Shown: in pieces, positions 16,007 through 25,573 of the stretch | Layout of the letters: every line of letters starts with the position of its first letter | Numbering within the stretch: position 1 is the stretch's first letter | Assembly (NCBI GenBank): GCA_943788775.1 | Contig: CALSRO010000004.1 | Span: 250,001 to 314,000, forward strand | DNA: 64,000 bases | Source of the DNA: an uncultured Flavobacteriales bacterium | GTDB taxonomy: Bacteria; Bacteroidota; Bacteroidia; Flavobacteriales_G; Salibacteraceae | Direction of reading: 5' to 3' | Position numbers and translations under genes: made by a program | The notes under the pieces: model-generated | The model's input: the letters and a program-made list of their open reading frames with translations, nothing else | Told to the model about the DNA's origin: nothing | Databases searched by the model: none

Positions 16007-17893
16007 TTATGACGTTTCATGTGAAACATTCGTTTGTATTGCCACCATAAGGATGGAAATGTCTGAAGGTTTTACTCCAGGAATGCGACTTGCTTGCCCT
16101 AGGTTTTCAGGATGGATTCGAGTGAGCTTCTCTTTTGATTCATTGGATAAAGCTGATAACCTATTAAAGTCAAATTGAGTGGAAATTTTCATTCTGTCCA
16201 AGTTGAGCATTTTTTCGGCTTGCTCATTTTCTCTAGTAATATATCCAGAGTACTTGATTTCAATTTCGGCCAATTCAATGGCATCTGCTGAAATGTTTTC
16301 AGCCTGACATTTGCTGTTCATGTCAGGAATCATTAAATCAATATGGTTCGAGTTTATATTTGGTCGTGTAAGTAAGGTTTCGGCCTTAACTGATTGATCA
16401 ATCGGTTTAGAATTAACTGAACTGAGAATAGGGTTCGCTTGATTTGTAGTGATGCTAGTCCTTTTCAGCAACTGGAGGTATAGCTTTTTGCCTTCAAGTT
16501 TGCGATTTAGTTTTTTAACCCGAGCCTTGGATGCGAGCCCTAGTTTATGAGACAGGGGAGTAAGTCTCTCATCAGCGGTCATGTGTCTTAGGTTAATCCT
16601 ATACTCTGCTCTGGATGTAAACATGCGGTAGGGTTCTTCCGTGCCTTTCGTAATAAGATCATCTATCAATACTCCGATATATGCGTCTTTTCTCGATAAG
16701 ATTAGTGACTGCTTACTAATTGATTTTTGATGAGCATTAATGCCAGCGATTATTCCTTGGGATGCTGCTTCTTCGTATCCTGTTGTACCATTAATTTGTC
16801 CTGCGAAAAACAGCCCTTCGATAAGTTTTGTTTCCAACGAAAGTGACAATTGAGTAGGCGGGAAGTAATCATACTCGATAGCATATCCTGGTCTATAAAA
16901 TTTGACATTTTCAAAGCCTTGAATTTCGCGAATGGCTTTTTTCTGAACCTCTAATGGTAAAGAGGTGGAGAAGCCATTTACATAGACCTCTTTGGTATTC
17001 CAACCTTCTGGTTCAACAAAGATTTGATGCCGATCTTTATCAGCAAATCTGTGTACCTTATCTTCTACGGATGGGCAATATCTTGGGCCTACACTATTGA
17101 TTTGACCATTAAACAATGGTGATTGTTCTATACTAGACCCAATTATATCATGTACAATTGGATTCGTGTAAGTAATGTGACAAGGTAGTTGATCTCTAAG
17201 TGTGTTGCTTGAAAGAAATGAAAAAGGCTGCGGTGAAATATCACCTAATTGCTTCTCCATTTTAGAATAGTCTAGGCTGGATCCGTCAATTCTTGGTGGA
17301 GTTCCGGTTTTCATTCGACCTGACTCAAATCCTAAGGATTCTAATTGTGCTGTGATGCCGGTAGATGCTTTCTCGCCCATGCGTCCACCACCGATCATTT
17401 GTTCACCAACATGAATAAGACCATTCATGAAGGTGCCTGAAGTGAGAATGACCGTGTCCGATTCAAACTTGAGGCCAAGGGATGTTTCAACTCCCGTTAC
17501 TTTGTTATTCTTAACTATTAGCTTGGTAACTGAGTCTTGCCAAAAATCAAGGTTAGGAGTTTGTTCGAGGAGTTCTCTCCATTTTATTGTAAAAAGTTGA
17601 CGATCGTTTTGGGTTCTTGGACTCCACATAGCAGGTCCTTTTGACTTGTTGAGCATTCGGAATTGAATGGCGCTATAGTCACTGACAAGACCAGAGTATC
17701 CGCCAAGAGCGTCTATTTCGCGTACAATCTGACCTTTTGCCACACCTCCCATGGCAGGATTGCAGGACATTTGCGCAAACTTTGTCATGTCCATGGTGAT
17801 GAGTAATGTGCTGGATCCAAGATTGGCTGCAGCTGCAGCTGCCTCGCATCCAGCGTGACCGCCTCCGACTACTATAACATTGTATCTATTCAT
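16007..17893 (-). CDS. mnmG: tRNA uridine-34 modification enzyme MnmG (GidA)
   Basis: With MnmE, MnmG forms the carboxymethylaminomethyl group on wobble U34 of tRNAs. The 628 residues have family length. The N-terminal FAD fold is VVGGGHAGCEAAAAAANLG (about 8-26), the next signature CNPAMGGVAKGQIVREIDALGG follows at about 45-66, and the C-terminal helical MnmE/tRNA domain ends at VSHETS. Its start overlaps the ybeY stop by one base. Two parS-like sites lie at its two ends, one within its last codons. Confidence 0.95.
   Translation of the reverse strand: MNRYNVIVVGGGHAGCEAAAAAANLGSSTLLITMDMTKFAQMSCNPAMGGVAKGQIVREIDALGGYSGLVSDYSAIQFRMLNKSKGPAMWSPRTQNDRQLFTIKWRELLEQTPNLDFWQDSVTKLIVKNNKVTGVETSLGLKFESDTVILTSGTFMNGLIHVGEQMIGGGRMGEKASTGITAQLESLGFESGRMKTGTPPRIDGSSLDYSKMEKQLGDISPQPFSFLSSNTLRDQLPCHITYTNPIVHDIIGSSIEQSPLFNGQINSVGPRYCPSVEDKVHRFADKDRHQIFVEPEGWNTKEVYVNGFSTSLPLEVQKKAIREIQGFENVKFYRPGYAIEYDYFPPTQLSLSLETKLIEGLFFAGQINGTTGYEEAASQGIIAGINAHQKSISKQSLILSRKDAYIGVLIDDLITKGTEEPYRMFTSRAEYRINLRHMTADERLTPLSHKLGLASKARVKKLNRKLEGKKLYLQLLKRTSITTNQANPILSSVNSKPIDQSVKAETLLTRPNINSNHIDLMIPDMNSKCQAENISADAIELAEIEIKYSGYITRENEQAEKMLNLDRMKISTQFDFNRLSALSNESKEKLTRIHPENLGQASRIPGVKPSDISILMVAIQTNVSHETS
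16014..16028. promoter_or_regulatory. parS-like site at the 3' end of mnmG
   Basis: GTTTCATGTGAAACA differs from the widespread ParB-binding consensus core GTTTCACGTGAAAC by one central base. It encodes the final residues VSHET of MnmG on the minus strand. The same 15-mer occurs inverted at the other end of mnmG. Confidence 0.55.
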
Positions 17894-18333
17894 TATGTTT
17901 CACATGAAACTTTTAAGTAGCGATTTTCTAATTCCGTCATTTTTGCCTTTTCTTCAGGTGTATGATCATCAAAGCCACACATGTGTAAAATACCATGGAT
18001 GATTAATCTATACAGTTCTTCCGTTAAAGAGTTTTTAAATTCAAGTGCATTTTCTTGTGCTATATGTAAGTTAATACAGATATCAGTGTTTATATTTTCC
18101 GCATCACTGAGATCGAAGGTTAGTATGTCGGTAGAGTATTTGTGGCCTAAGTGCTTGATATTGAGATTAGTATGTTCGGAATCCGATAGTAGAACAATGT
18201 TGATGTAGCCAATGTTAACTGAGTAATCATGGGAGATATGATCAGTTAATTTGGAAACGATGTCATTTTCAATTTCTGCTAATTGACCAGTCTCGTTAAT
18301 TATGGAAATGTCGGTTTGAGGCATTGCCTGCAA
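17893..18333 (-). CDS. ybeY: rRNA maturation endoribonuclease YbeY
   Basis: YbeY is a zinc-dependent endoribonuclease that matures 16S rRNA ends and takes part in ribosome quality control. The 146 residues contain the metal motif HGILHMCGFDDH (three His) at about 115-126 and the preceding STDILTFDLSD strand typical of the family. Its stop overlaps the mnmG start (TAATG), implying coupled translation. Its last residues VSCET are encoded by a parS-like sequence. Confidence 0.94.
   Translation of the reverse strand: MQAMPQTDISIINETGQLAEIENDIVSKLTDHISHDYSVNIGYINIVLLSDSEHTNLNIKHLGHKYSTDILTFDLSDAENINTDICINLHIAQENALEFKNSLTEELYRLIIHGILHMCGFDDHTPEEKAKMTELENRYLKVSCET
17896..17910. promoter_or_regulatory. 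parS-like site between ybeY and mnmG
   Basis: TGTTTCACATGAAAC is the exact reverse complement of the 15-mer at 16014-16028. It lies in the last codons of ybeY, directly before the mnmG start. It is one central base away from the canonical ParB site. Confidence 0.55.
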
Positions 18334-18335
18334 AT

Positions 18336-18767
18336 CTACGCCTCTACTAGGTCTTGTGGTGAGATATGAAATGTCATTACTAGAGCTGCCCCCTCTCGTT
18401 CAAATGTGAGCTTATCAGCTAGGTTTTTAATGATAAACAATCCGCGCCCACTTGTTTTTTCAAGGTTATCTGGACTTGTTGGATCCGGTAAGTTTTCAAA
18501 ATCAAACCCTGCACCTTGATCACTAACCTTAATTGTAAGTGAGGATTCGTCTAATTCAAAGTCTAGATCTGTGTTTTTAGTTGAATCCTGCCTGTTTCCA
18601 TGGTTAATAGCATTGAGGAAGGCCTCAGTAACGGCAACTAATACGTTTCCATAGACAGACTCAGGAATGTGATTGCTTTCATGCAGAGAATCTATCAACG
18701 CTTCAACCTCGTTGAGTTGGTCAATGCTTGATTCTAGGGATAGGGACTTTTGCAGTTGGGTCATCAC
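18336..18767 (-). CDS. Anti-sigma-regulator type histidine-kinase-like ATPase
   Basis: The 143-residue protein is a stand-alone GHKL ATPase domain of the RsbW/SpoIIAB kind. Visible are the N-box region TEAFLNAINHGNRQD (about 68-82), the G1 box VSDQGAGFDFENLPDP and the G2 stretch SGRGLFIIKNLAD. Relatives phosphorylate anti-sigma antagonists or bind sigma factors; no partner is adjacent. Its start overlaps the end of the DUF4175 gene (ATGA), so the two are coupled. Confidence 0.87.
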   Translation of the reverse strand: MMTQLQKSLSLESSIDQLNEVEALIDSLHESNHIPESVYGNVLVAVTEAFLNAINHGNRQDSTKNTDLDFELDESSLTIKVSDQGAGFDFENLPDPTSPDNLEKTSGRGLFIIKNLADKLTFEREGAALVMTFHISPQDLVEA

Positions 18768-21700
18768 TGGTTTGAGAATTGGCTAAAGTAGCGATTTACT
18801 CTTTTTCTGTAATAAGGTTTCAAATTAGGGGGTAGTGTTTTGTACAGTTCCAATTCCTGTTCTTTTTTTATTTGATATTCTTCCCACAAATCACTTGGTG
18901 CTTCAAAGGTATTTTGAGAGGATTTAGACTCTCGTTTTTCTTCCAATTCTCTTTCGCGCTCGGCTTTTTCTGATTCAAGTAGCTTGTTAAGGATTTCTTG
19001 TTGTCGATCAATGGTTTTTTGAGTGATGTCCTGGTAGAGCAACTCATCTTCGGTTTGCTCCATGAGCTCTTGAAGTTTTTTAAGACCAGAACCTGGTTTA
19101 CCACCCTCATTCTCAATTTGATTGCTTAGCTCACGCAATTGCTCTCTAATTGCTTCTTGTTCTGCGGCCATGCGAGCAAGTTCTTTGCTCATGGAGCCTC
19201 CGCTCGTACCAGGCATTTGTCCTGGCTTTTTGCCATTTGGAGACTTACCCTTCTCCATGGCCTCTTTAAGTTTTTTGATCTGATCGTTAAGGCCTTTTTG
19301 CATTTGCTTCATATCAGAGACGGATGGTTTACCACTTTTTCCACTTCCCGGTTTGTTGCATTGACCTGTACCTTTCATCTTCGAATTTTCTGCCTTTTGC
19401 ATTTGTTGAATCATACTGTCGAACATAACGGCTAAGTTATTGAGAGAGGTCATCGACAGTTGTTGATTTACGGCAGTCATTTCACGGTATCTTTTTTCTT
19501 GATTGGGCTGTTGGTTGGTCATATTGTCTAATGCCTTATCCATACTTTGTTTGACAATTGAAATTTCATCGTTAATAGTCCGACCGATTTCAGGAACTCT
19601 TTTGCTGAGAGCAAGTAAAGAGTCTTCAACAACCTTTGTATCGTCAATAATGTCCTTTTGTGCTTTGGCGATTTCTACAAACCTTGGATCTTTTGATTTT
19701 GTAATTTTCAGTTGATCCATTATAGACTCTTGCTGATGAGATAGATCAATCAGGTTTTCTAACAATTGTCGCATGTCTTCCAGGTTTTCAGTCGCCTGTT
19801 CTTGACTTTCTTGCTCTTGAAACGAGCTCAGTTTATCCTCCATTTGTTCAAGTGAATCTTGTGCGTCATCTTGACTTTCAGAAGATTTTTTTCGGTTATT
19901 TTTCTTCATCTCCTCAGCGGATTCCTCCATTTTTTCCTCGGCTGATTTCTGTTCGTTTTTGGTATCAGGTAATTCCTTCTTCTCTTCAAGAGCCTCATTT
20001 AGCTCTTCCAGTTTTTTCATTTCATTTCCTAATTCCTCAAGTTCCTCTTTCAATTCTTCTTGCTGCTTTGCTAATGTCTCAGGGGATTGAGATTTGTCCT
20101 TGGTTTTCTCGTTTAGCTCCTCTTGTTTCTTACTTAACTCTTGGGTTTTCTTAATGTTTTCCTCGAGCTTTTGATCAAACTCTAACTGCTTAAATAATTC
20201 GAGAGTGCGGTCTAATTCTTTTTCCAATTGCTCATTGTCCAATTTCATTTTGTCCACTTGATCCAAGGCCATATCCTTGTTGAGCTTCTCAAGCATTTTA
20301 TTGTATTCGTCATATTGCTTTTTGAATTCATCATCAAAGAGTTCATCAAACATTTTCTGTATTGTCTCTTGCTTCTCCAGTAATTCAGGAGAGTATTCCT
20401 GAAATCGATTATTAAATTGATTTTGTTGACGTTGTAATTGGGCTTTTTTCATAAGCTTTTCCATTGCTTGCTTTTGTTTTTCTAGCATGGATTTTAGCTT
20501 TTCCTTATCCTGCCAATCGGTTTTCTTCTTCTGAAGAACCTCCTTTTTAAAATCGTCTAGTTCTTTGTTGAGCTTGTCCAATTCACTCAGTTGCTTGGCC
20601 ATCGCCTCCTTAGATTCTTTGGCAGTTTCAGCGTTTAGCTCTTTAATTTCAGCTTCGCTGGGCAGTGCGAACTTCCAAACTCTAGATTTGCTGGACTTAG
20701 CTCCGTTAATTTCATCATTATCCCAAACTTCAAAATAATATTCAATTTGATCTTCTGGATCGAGTATTAAACTGTCTAAGTTGTATAAGTACTGAAACGA
20801 TTGTTCGCTGGTCGAATTCCCTATCGGAACCGATTCTTTTAAGATGTTGACCCTTTGATTCTGTGAAACCTTGTCAGCGCGAAACTGCATTCGAGTGAAC
20901 CCATAGTCATCTGAAATATTCCCGGTAAAATACTTTTGACTGACGTCATTAGAATCGAACACCTCTTTCACAGAGATGCCAGGGAATTCATCTGGTACAG
21001 CCTGTATTGAAATGCGGGAGGTATCGCTAAGTCCATTCATGTTACTTGAGACCAAGACTATGTCACCACTTGCTTTTATTTTTTTAGAAAATACGCTAGG
21101 CTCCTCTCCGATTGGTAAAATGGTGGCTTCTTCAGAGTCTTTAATAAGCAGTTGATCCACACTTTTCAGATTTAAAATCCAATCAATCGTGGTGCCCACT
21201 GGAACCTTGATTTGCGAGCGATTCATAAGACTCTCGTCCTTCAATCCTGTGTAAGCGGGAAAATCTAGGTTGGCGGTTGTTCTCAGAAATTTAGGCAGCG
21301 CTAAGACTTCAATTATCATATTCTCAGATTCGACACCAGCGGCATTTACCTTGAAGTTCACACTAGACATGAGACGATCGAAGTCATAAGCAAATAATTC
21401 ATTTGAAACCTTTCGCATTCGGACATTGCCAGCTTGAGTTTCGATAAAAACTTGATTCGGCAGGTGAGAGCCTTCAGTCTTAATCTGAACTGTAAATGCA
21501 GAACCCTCAGCCACCTCCATTTTGTCATTTACTAAGAGAAAGAAGAAGGGAGCTGGAGGAGTATAGTTTTCATTGAAGTTTACCACGCGTCTCGAACTAT
21601 CCAGAATCATATCTGGAAAAGCGAAGCTTAACACCCCGAAGACTGATACTGGCAAAATGAAATAGCGCATAAGGCGCCAGGTTGCTTGAAAACTAATCGA

Positions 21701-22132
21701 GTTTGAAAAGGTGATCTGGTTTAATGAGCCAGCTCTTTGTAGTAAGCTTGCTTGTGCTAACAAACTTGGCGATGCGATCAATTGATCACGCAGTTCTAAA
21801 GTGTTTTTAAGCTTATCGTCAATACCAGAAAAAGACCTTCCAATACTTTCGGCAGCCACTTTATCTTCGATTGGACGAAGGATTCTGAGATAGCGAAGTA
21901 GAGGCAGGGCCACTTGAAAAAAGAATACAGAAAGTGCGAAGGCGAGAAATGTGAAAAAGAGGACTGTCCTAAGGTTGCTGCTAAAATGGAAGAAATATTC
22001 CATAACGGAAACACATAACCAGCTGGAAAGCAACACAGTACCAGTGATTATTGAACCCTTAATCAATTCGTTCAAATAACGCTTAGATACATAAGCGTGA
22101 AGATTTTGCTGTAGTAATTCGAGCTGACTCAT
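18764..22132 (-). CDS. DUF4175 family large coiled-coil membrane protein
   Basis: The 1122-residue protein begins with an amphipathic region and two transmembrane helices (about 28-46 and 58-78), followed by a third near 150-170. A beta-rich periplasmic section (about 190-480) precedes a very long Glu/Lys/Gln-rich coiled-coil region (about 500-1090) with many KEELNEK-like heptads and a Gly/Met/Lys-rich insert (KGTGQCNKPGSGKSGKP). This matches DUF4175 proteins found widely in Bacteroidota, whose function is unknown. It is the first gene of the minus-strand run DUF4175 - ATPase - ybeY - mnmG - porZ - recO. Confidence 0.82.
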   Translation of the reverse strand: MSQLELLQQNLHAYVSKRYLNELIKGSIITGTVLLSSWLCVSVMEYFFHFSSNLRTVLFFTFLAFALSVFFFQVALPLLRYLRILRPIEDKVAAESIGRSFSGIDDKLKNTLELRDQLIASPSLLAQASLLQRAGSLNQITFSNSISFQATWRLMRYFILPVSVFGVLSFAFPDMILDSSRRVVNFNENYTPPAPFFFLLVNDKMEVAEGSAFTVQIKTEGSHLPNQVFIETQAGNVRMRKVSNELFAYDFDRLMSSVNFKVNAAGVESENMIIEVLALPKFLRTTANLDFPAYTGLKDESLMNRSQIKVPVGTTIDWILNLKSVDQLLIKDSEEATILPIGEEPSVFSKKIKASGDIVLVSSNMNGLSDTSRISIQAVPDEFPGISVKEVFDSNDVSQKYFTGNISDDYGFTRMQFRADKVSQNQRVNILKESVPIGNSTSEQSFQYLYNLDSLILDPEDQIEYYFEVWDNDEINGAKSSKSRVWKFALPSEAEIKELNAETAKESKEAMAKQLSELDKLNKELDDFKKEVLQKKKTDWQDKEKLKSMLEKQKQAMEKLMKKAQLQRQQNQFNNRFQEYSPELLEKQETIQKMFDELFDDEFKKQYDEYNKMLEKLNKDMALDQVDKMKLDNEQLEKELDRTLELFKQLEFDQKLEENIKKTQELSKKQEELNEKTKDKSQSPETLAKQQEELKEELEELGNEMKKLEELNEALEEKKELPDTKNEQKSAEEKMEESAEEMKKNNRKKSSESQDDAQDSLEQMEDKLSSFQEQESQEQATENLEDMRQLLENLIDLSHQQESIMDQLKITKSKDPRFVEIAKAQKDIIDDTKVVEDSLLALSKRVPEIGRTINDEISIVKQSMDKALDNMTNQQPNQEKRYREMTAVNQQLSMTSLNNLAVMFDSMIQQMQKAENSKMKGTGQCNKPGSGKSGKPSVSDMKQMQKGLNDQIKKLKEAMEKGKSPNGKKPGQMPGTSGGSMSKELARMAAEQEAIREQLRELSNQIENEGGKPGSGLKKLQELMEQTEDELLYQDITQKTIDRQQEILNKLLESEKAERERELEEKRESKSSQNTFEAPSDLWEEYQIKKEQELELYKTLPPNLKPYYRKRVNRYFSQFSNQ

Positions 22133-22228
22133 TCTAATTCAAATATACCAACGGCTGGAGCGCTCATTTGTTAATGCGGGTTAAAGATTGAGGATGGATT
22201 TATCGATGTTTTGGGTGGCTAAGGTATC

Positions 22229-22236
22229 TATCTTTG
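22229..22236 (+). promoter_or_regulatory. -7 promoter element upstream of gltX
   Basis: TATCTTTG is an exact TAnnTTTG match, 24 bp before the GTG start of gltX. The nearest TTG upstream is 15 bp away, shorter than usual for a -33 box. Confidence 0.5.
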
Positions 22237-22259
22237 CCGCCTTTTTAAAACTAGTATCT

Positions 22260-23816
22260 GTGAGTAAAATTAGAGTTCGATTTGCACCAAGTCCTACGGG
22301 CCCACTTCACATGGGAGGAGTGAGAACAGCCTTGTTTAACTATTTGTTTGCTAAGGCGAATGATGGAAAATTCATCCTCCGAATCGAGGATACGGATCAA
22401 AACAGGTATGTGCCTGGAGCAGAGGATTATATTAAAGAAGCGCTGGCCTGGGTGGGTATGGAAACCGATGAGGATCCTTGGCAAGGAGGCGAATATGGAC
22501 CGTATCGCCAGTCTGAGCGAAAAGCGATGTATCGCCAATACGCAGATCAATTGATAGAGGCTGGACATGCTTATTATGCATTTGACACGAGCGAAGAGTT
22601 AGATGAAATGCGTGAACGATTAACTCGAGCCAAGGTGCCAAGTCCTCAGTATAACGCAGCAGTGCGCATGACAATGAAAAATTCGTTAACACTATCGGCT
22701 GACGAAGTAAAGCAAAGGCTGGAGGCAAACGAACCATACACGATCCGAATAAAAGTGCCTCGCAACGAAGAAATCCGATTTCATGATTTGATACGAGGAT
22801 GGGTGCAAGTGAACTCAAATGCAATTGATGACAAGGTTATTTTCAAATCTGATGGAATGCCAACCTATCATCTCGCAAATATTGTGGATGATCATTTGAT
22901 GAAAATTACTCAGGTTATAAGGGGAGAAGAATGGTTGCCATCTGCTCCAATTCACATTCTGCTTTATAGGTTCCTTGGGTGGGAAGAGTCAAGACCAGAG
23001 TTTGCTCACTTGCCATTGATTCTAAGACCGGATGGAAACGGAAAGCTGAGCAAACGTGATGGCGATCAGTTTGGGCTTCCCGGTTTTTCCACTTCGAATG
23101 GGTAGATCCTCAGTCCACTGGTGAAGCGTCCTCTGGATATCAGTGAGAAGGGATATTTCCCCGAAGCATTTATTAACATGCTCGCATTCCTTGGTTGGAA
23201 TCCGGGGTCTGAATCAAGGAGCTATATAGCCTTCAATGGATGTGCTGATTCGAAGCTTTTTCAAGCTGGAGCGAGTGGGAAAATCAGGATCTAAGTTTGA
23301 CGCGGATAAAGCCAGATGGTATAATCAGACTGTATCTGCGAACCAAGAGTTCTGAAGCAGGAGTTGGCCGAACCCGCTTAAGCCACGCACTGGCCTCAGA
23401 AGAGTCAATCGCCATTCGAGGACGATCAAAGCTTCCTGGGTATGTCGACCTGGTGAAAGACCGCGCGTCTTTTGTTGCAGACATGACGGAAGGCGCTTAT
23501 TTCCTTCATTCGAAAAGCCAGACTGATTATGACGAACGAATCATAATCGGGTAAAAAGTGGAAAGAGGGCTCCGCTGATTTAGTTCTTGGGCTGGTCGAG
23601 GCATTTTCCAAAACTGATTATTCGGCAGAGACATTACACGCGACGTTTAGTAAATATTTGGAAGAAAACGGAATTGGCATGGGAGCAGCAATGCCGCTTC
23701 TTCGTGTGTTCATAACAGGCAGAGGGGTCGGGCCCGGAATGTTTGAAACGATGGAGTTTCTTGGCAGAGATGAATCTGAGTCGCGTTTGAAACTTGGATT
23801 AGAATCTAGAACATAA
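22260..23816 (+). pseudogene. gltX: Glutamyl-tRNA synthetase, at least five frameshifts in the 3' half
   Basis: It charges tRNA-Glu. I place the start at GTG 22260 ([20 protein letters not shown]), which gives the class I HIGH-type motif at once. The KLSKRDGDQ motif (KMSKS equivalent) is at about 23045. From about 23085 to 23555 the reading frame changes 0-2-0-1-2-0: FPLEWVDPQ in one frame, GYFPEAFINMLAFLGWNPGSE in another, FKLERVGKSGSKFDADKARW in a third, YVDLVKDRASFVADMTEGAY in the next, then a clean end from KKWKEGSADLVLGLVEAF. The first 820 and last 260 bases are clean. The gene is essential, so errors in this 0.47-kb stretch are more likely than death of the gene. Its stop overlaps the folB start (TAATG). 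Confidence 0.85.
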
Positions 23817-24175
23817 TGGCTAGAATACAAGTCATGGGGCTTTCCTTCCACGCGTTTCACGGCTGCCATCCACACGAACAGAGAACAGGTGGGGTGTTTG
23901 AGGTAGATATGATTGTTGATGGAGATTTTTCAGCCGCCCAAAACTCGGATGATGTAGATGACGCGGTCGATTACGTACGCTTAATGGAAATTGCACAGGA
24001 GCAGATGAATGTTCGTTGCAACCTAATTGAGAAAGTGGCCCAGAATATCGCAAACGCCGTTTCTTCCGAATATGTTAAGACCAACCGAGTCGAGATCATT
24101 GTGCGAAAAATGGCGCCGCCCTTATCGTTTCAATTGCAACACGTTTCCGTAAATTATGTGATCGAAAACGGTTGA
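23816..24175 (+). CDS. folB: Dihydroneopterin aldolase
   Basis: Cytoplasmic folate-pathway enzyme that converts dihydroneopterin to 6-hydroxymethyl-dihydropterin and glycolaldehyde. The 119 residues have the FolB core: GLSFHAFHGCHPHEQRTGG with the substrate-contacting Glu, the DDVDDAVDYVRL stretch, and the catalytic lysine region IIVRKMAPPL. The start codon overlaps the gltX stop, so translation is probably coupled. tRNA-Cys follows 27 bp later. Confidence 0.92.
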   Translation: MARIQVMGLSFHAFHGCHPHEQRTGGVFEVDMIVDGDFSAAQNSDDVDDAVDYVRLMEIAQEQMNVRCNLIEKVAQNIANAVSSEYVKTNRVEIIVRKMAPPLSFQLQHVSVNYVIENG

Positions 24176-24202
24176 ATAAATAACTACTTTCGCACCCTTA
24201 TT

Positions 24203-24273
24203 GGTCTCGTGGCCGAGTGGCTAGGCAGTGGTCTGCAAAACCATCCACAGCGGTTCGAATCCGCTCGAGACCT
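24203..24273 (+). tRNA. tRNA-Cys (GCA)
   Basis: A complete cloverleaf: acceptor GGTCTCG pairs with CGAGACC, discriminator T. The D-arm is GCCGAGTGGCTAGGC. The anticodon stem GTGGT/ACCAT, closed by a wobble pair, carries the loop CTGCAAA (anticodon GCA), and the T-arm is GCGG-TTCGAAT-CCGC. No CCA is encoded. A terminator follows directly. Confidence 0.95.
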
Positions 24274-24276
24274 CTG

Positions 24277-24305
24277 AAAACCCCGAACTATCTCGGGGTT
24301 TTTTT
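24277..24305 (+). terminator. Rho-independent terminator after tRNA-Cys
   Basis: AAAACCCCGA (24277-24286) pairs with TCGGGGTTTT (24293-24302) around ACTATC, and the T-run continues. It ends the tRNA-Cys transcript 15 bp before the next gene. Confidence 0.85.
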
Positions 24306-24319
24306 GTTTCTGTAAGCTT

Positions 24320-25573
24320 ATGCAAAGATCCATTGTCTTTTTAGTGGTCTCCCTTGTTTTGCTTGGTATAGATTTCTATGCCTATCAAGGCCTGAAGGTT
24401 GCTATATCGCCTCTAACAGAGTTGGTTCAGAGGATTATCAAATGGTTGTTTTGGGGGTTAACCATACTGACAATTCTAGGGTTCATATTATTTGAACCAA
24501 TGTCCAAACATCAATCTACTCGGCCTATATTGATGATGATTGTAACCATTGGTTCCGCAAATATGATTGGCAAATTGCTCTTTGCCGTGTGGCTTTTGCT
24601 GGATGATTTACGAAGGTTGCTTCAATTTAATTGGGAAAGAGTTAACCCACCTATTGAGCAATCGAACTCAGAAGGCATTTCACGGAGCCAATTTATGTCA
24701 CAAGCGGGTGCAATTACGGCTGCATTGCCGATCATTGGAATGGGCTGGGGAGTGCTAAGTGGTGCTCATGATTACCGAGTTTTGAAAAGGACGGTTCATT
24801 TACCTAAGCTCCCGAAGGGTTTTGATGGTTTCACGATCACTCAAATTTCAGATATACACGCAGGCTCCTTTTGGAATCAGAAAGCCGTAGCACGGGGAAT
24901 TGATATGATCAATGAACAGAAGTCGGACATCATTTTTTTCACTGGCGACCTAGTGAATAACAAGGCAAGCGAGTTGGATGACTGGAAAAGTCTTTTTTCG
25001 AAACTGAAAGCAGATCATGGCGTATTGAGTGTTTTGGGTAATCATGACTATGGAGATTATGTGCAATGGGACTCGATCGAAGAGAAGCAAAAGAACTTAA
25101 GTGACCTCATTGAAACACAAAAGCAAATGGGATGGGATGTTTTGATGGATGAACATCGGAAAATTAAAATCGGAGGGGATGAAATTGCCATATTGGGCAT
25201 TCAAAACTGGGGGGCTAAGGGCAGATTTCCGAAATACGGCAACTTAAAAAAGGCGAATGAGGGACTACCTGATGATGTGACTAAATTGCTTTTATCACAT
25301 GACCCGAGTCATTGGAAGGAGCAGGTTATTCCTGATTTTCCGCATGTTGATTTAATGTTTTCGGGTCATACGCACGGGTTTCAGTTCGGAATAGAAGTAG
25401 GTTCAGTAAAGTGGAGTCCAGTAAAATACTTTTATCCAGAATGGGCCGATTTGTACAATGAGGCAAAACAATACCTATACGTAAACCGTGGGTTCGGATA
25501 CATCGGTTATCCAGGTCGACTAGGGATTTTACCTGAGATTACAGTGATTACACTTAAATCTGGTGAGCAATAG
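24320..25573 (+). CDS. Membrane-anchored metallophosphoesterase
   Basis: The 417-residue protein starts with three hydrophobic helices (about 4-24, 42-60, 72-95) and a loop. From about residue 155 it has a calcineurin-like phosphoesterase domain with the metal motifs in order: DIHAGS (DxH), GDLVNN, GNHDYG and GHTHGFQ. It resembles the YkuE/YaeI-like group of membrane-linked phosphoesterases; some members act on lipid intermediates, but the substrate here is unknown. It converges with the histidine kinase gene, overlapping it by 20 bp. Confidence 0.9.
   Translation: MQRSIVFLVVSLVLLGIDFYAYQGLKVAISPLTELVQRIIKWLFWGLTILTILGFILFEPMSKHQSTRPILMMIVTIGSANMIGKLLFAVWLLLDDLRRLLQFNWERVNPPIEQSNSEGISRSQFMSQAGAITAALPIIGMGWGVLSGAHDYRVLKRTVHLPKLPKGFDGFTITQISDIHAGSFWNQKAVARGIDMINEQKSDIIFFTGDLVNNKASELDDWKSLFSKLKADHGVLSVLGNHDYGDYVQWDSIEEKQKNLSDLIETQKQMGWDVLMDEHRKIKIGGDEIAILGIQNWGAKGRFPKYGNLKKANEGLPDDVTKLLLSHDPSHWKEQVIPDFPHVDLMFSGHTHGFQFGIEVGSVKWSPVKYFYPEWADLYNEAKQYLYVNRGFGYIGYPGRLGILPEITVITLKSGEQ

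Noticed and set aside
23297-23554. 85-residue ORF that looks like a new gene
   Set aside because: Its sequence (GYVDLVKDRASFVADMTEGAY) is a middle piece of gltX in a shifted frame.
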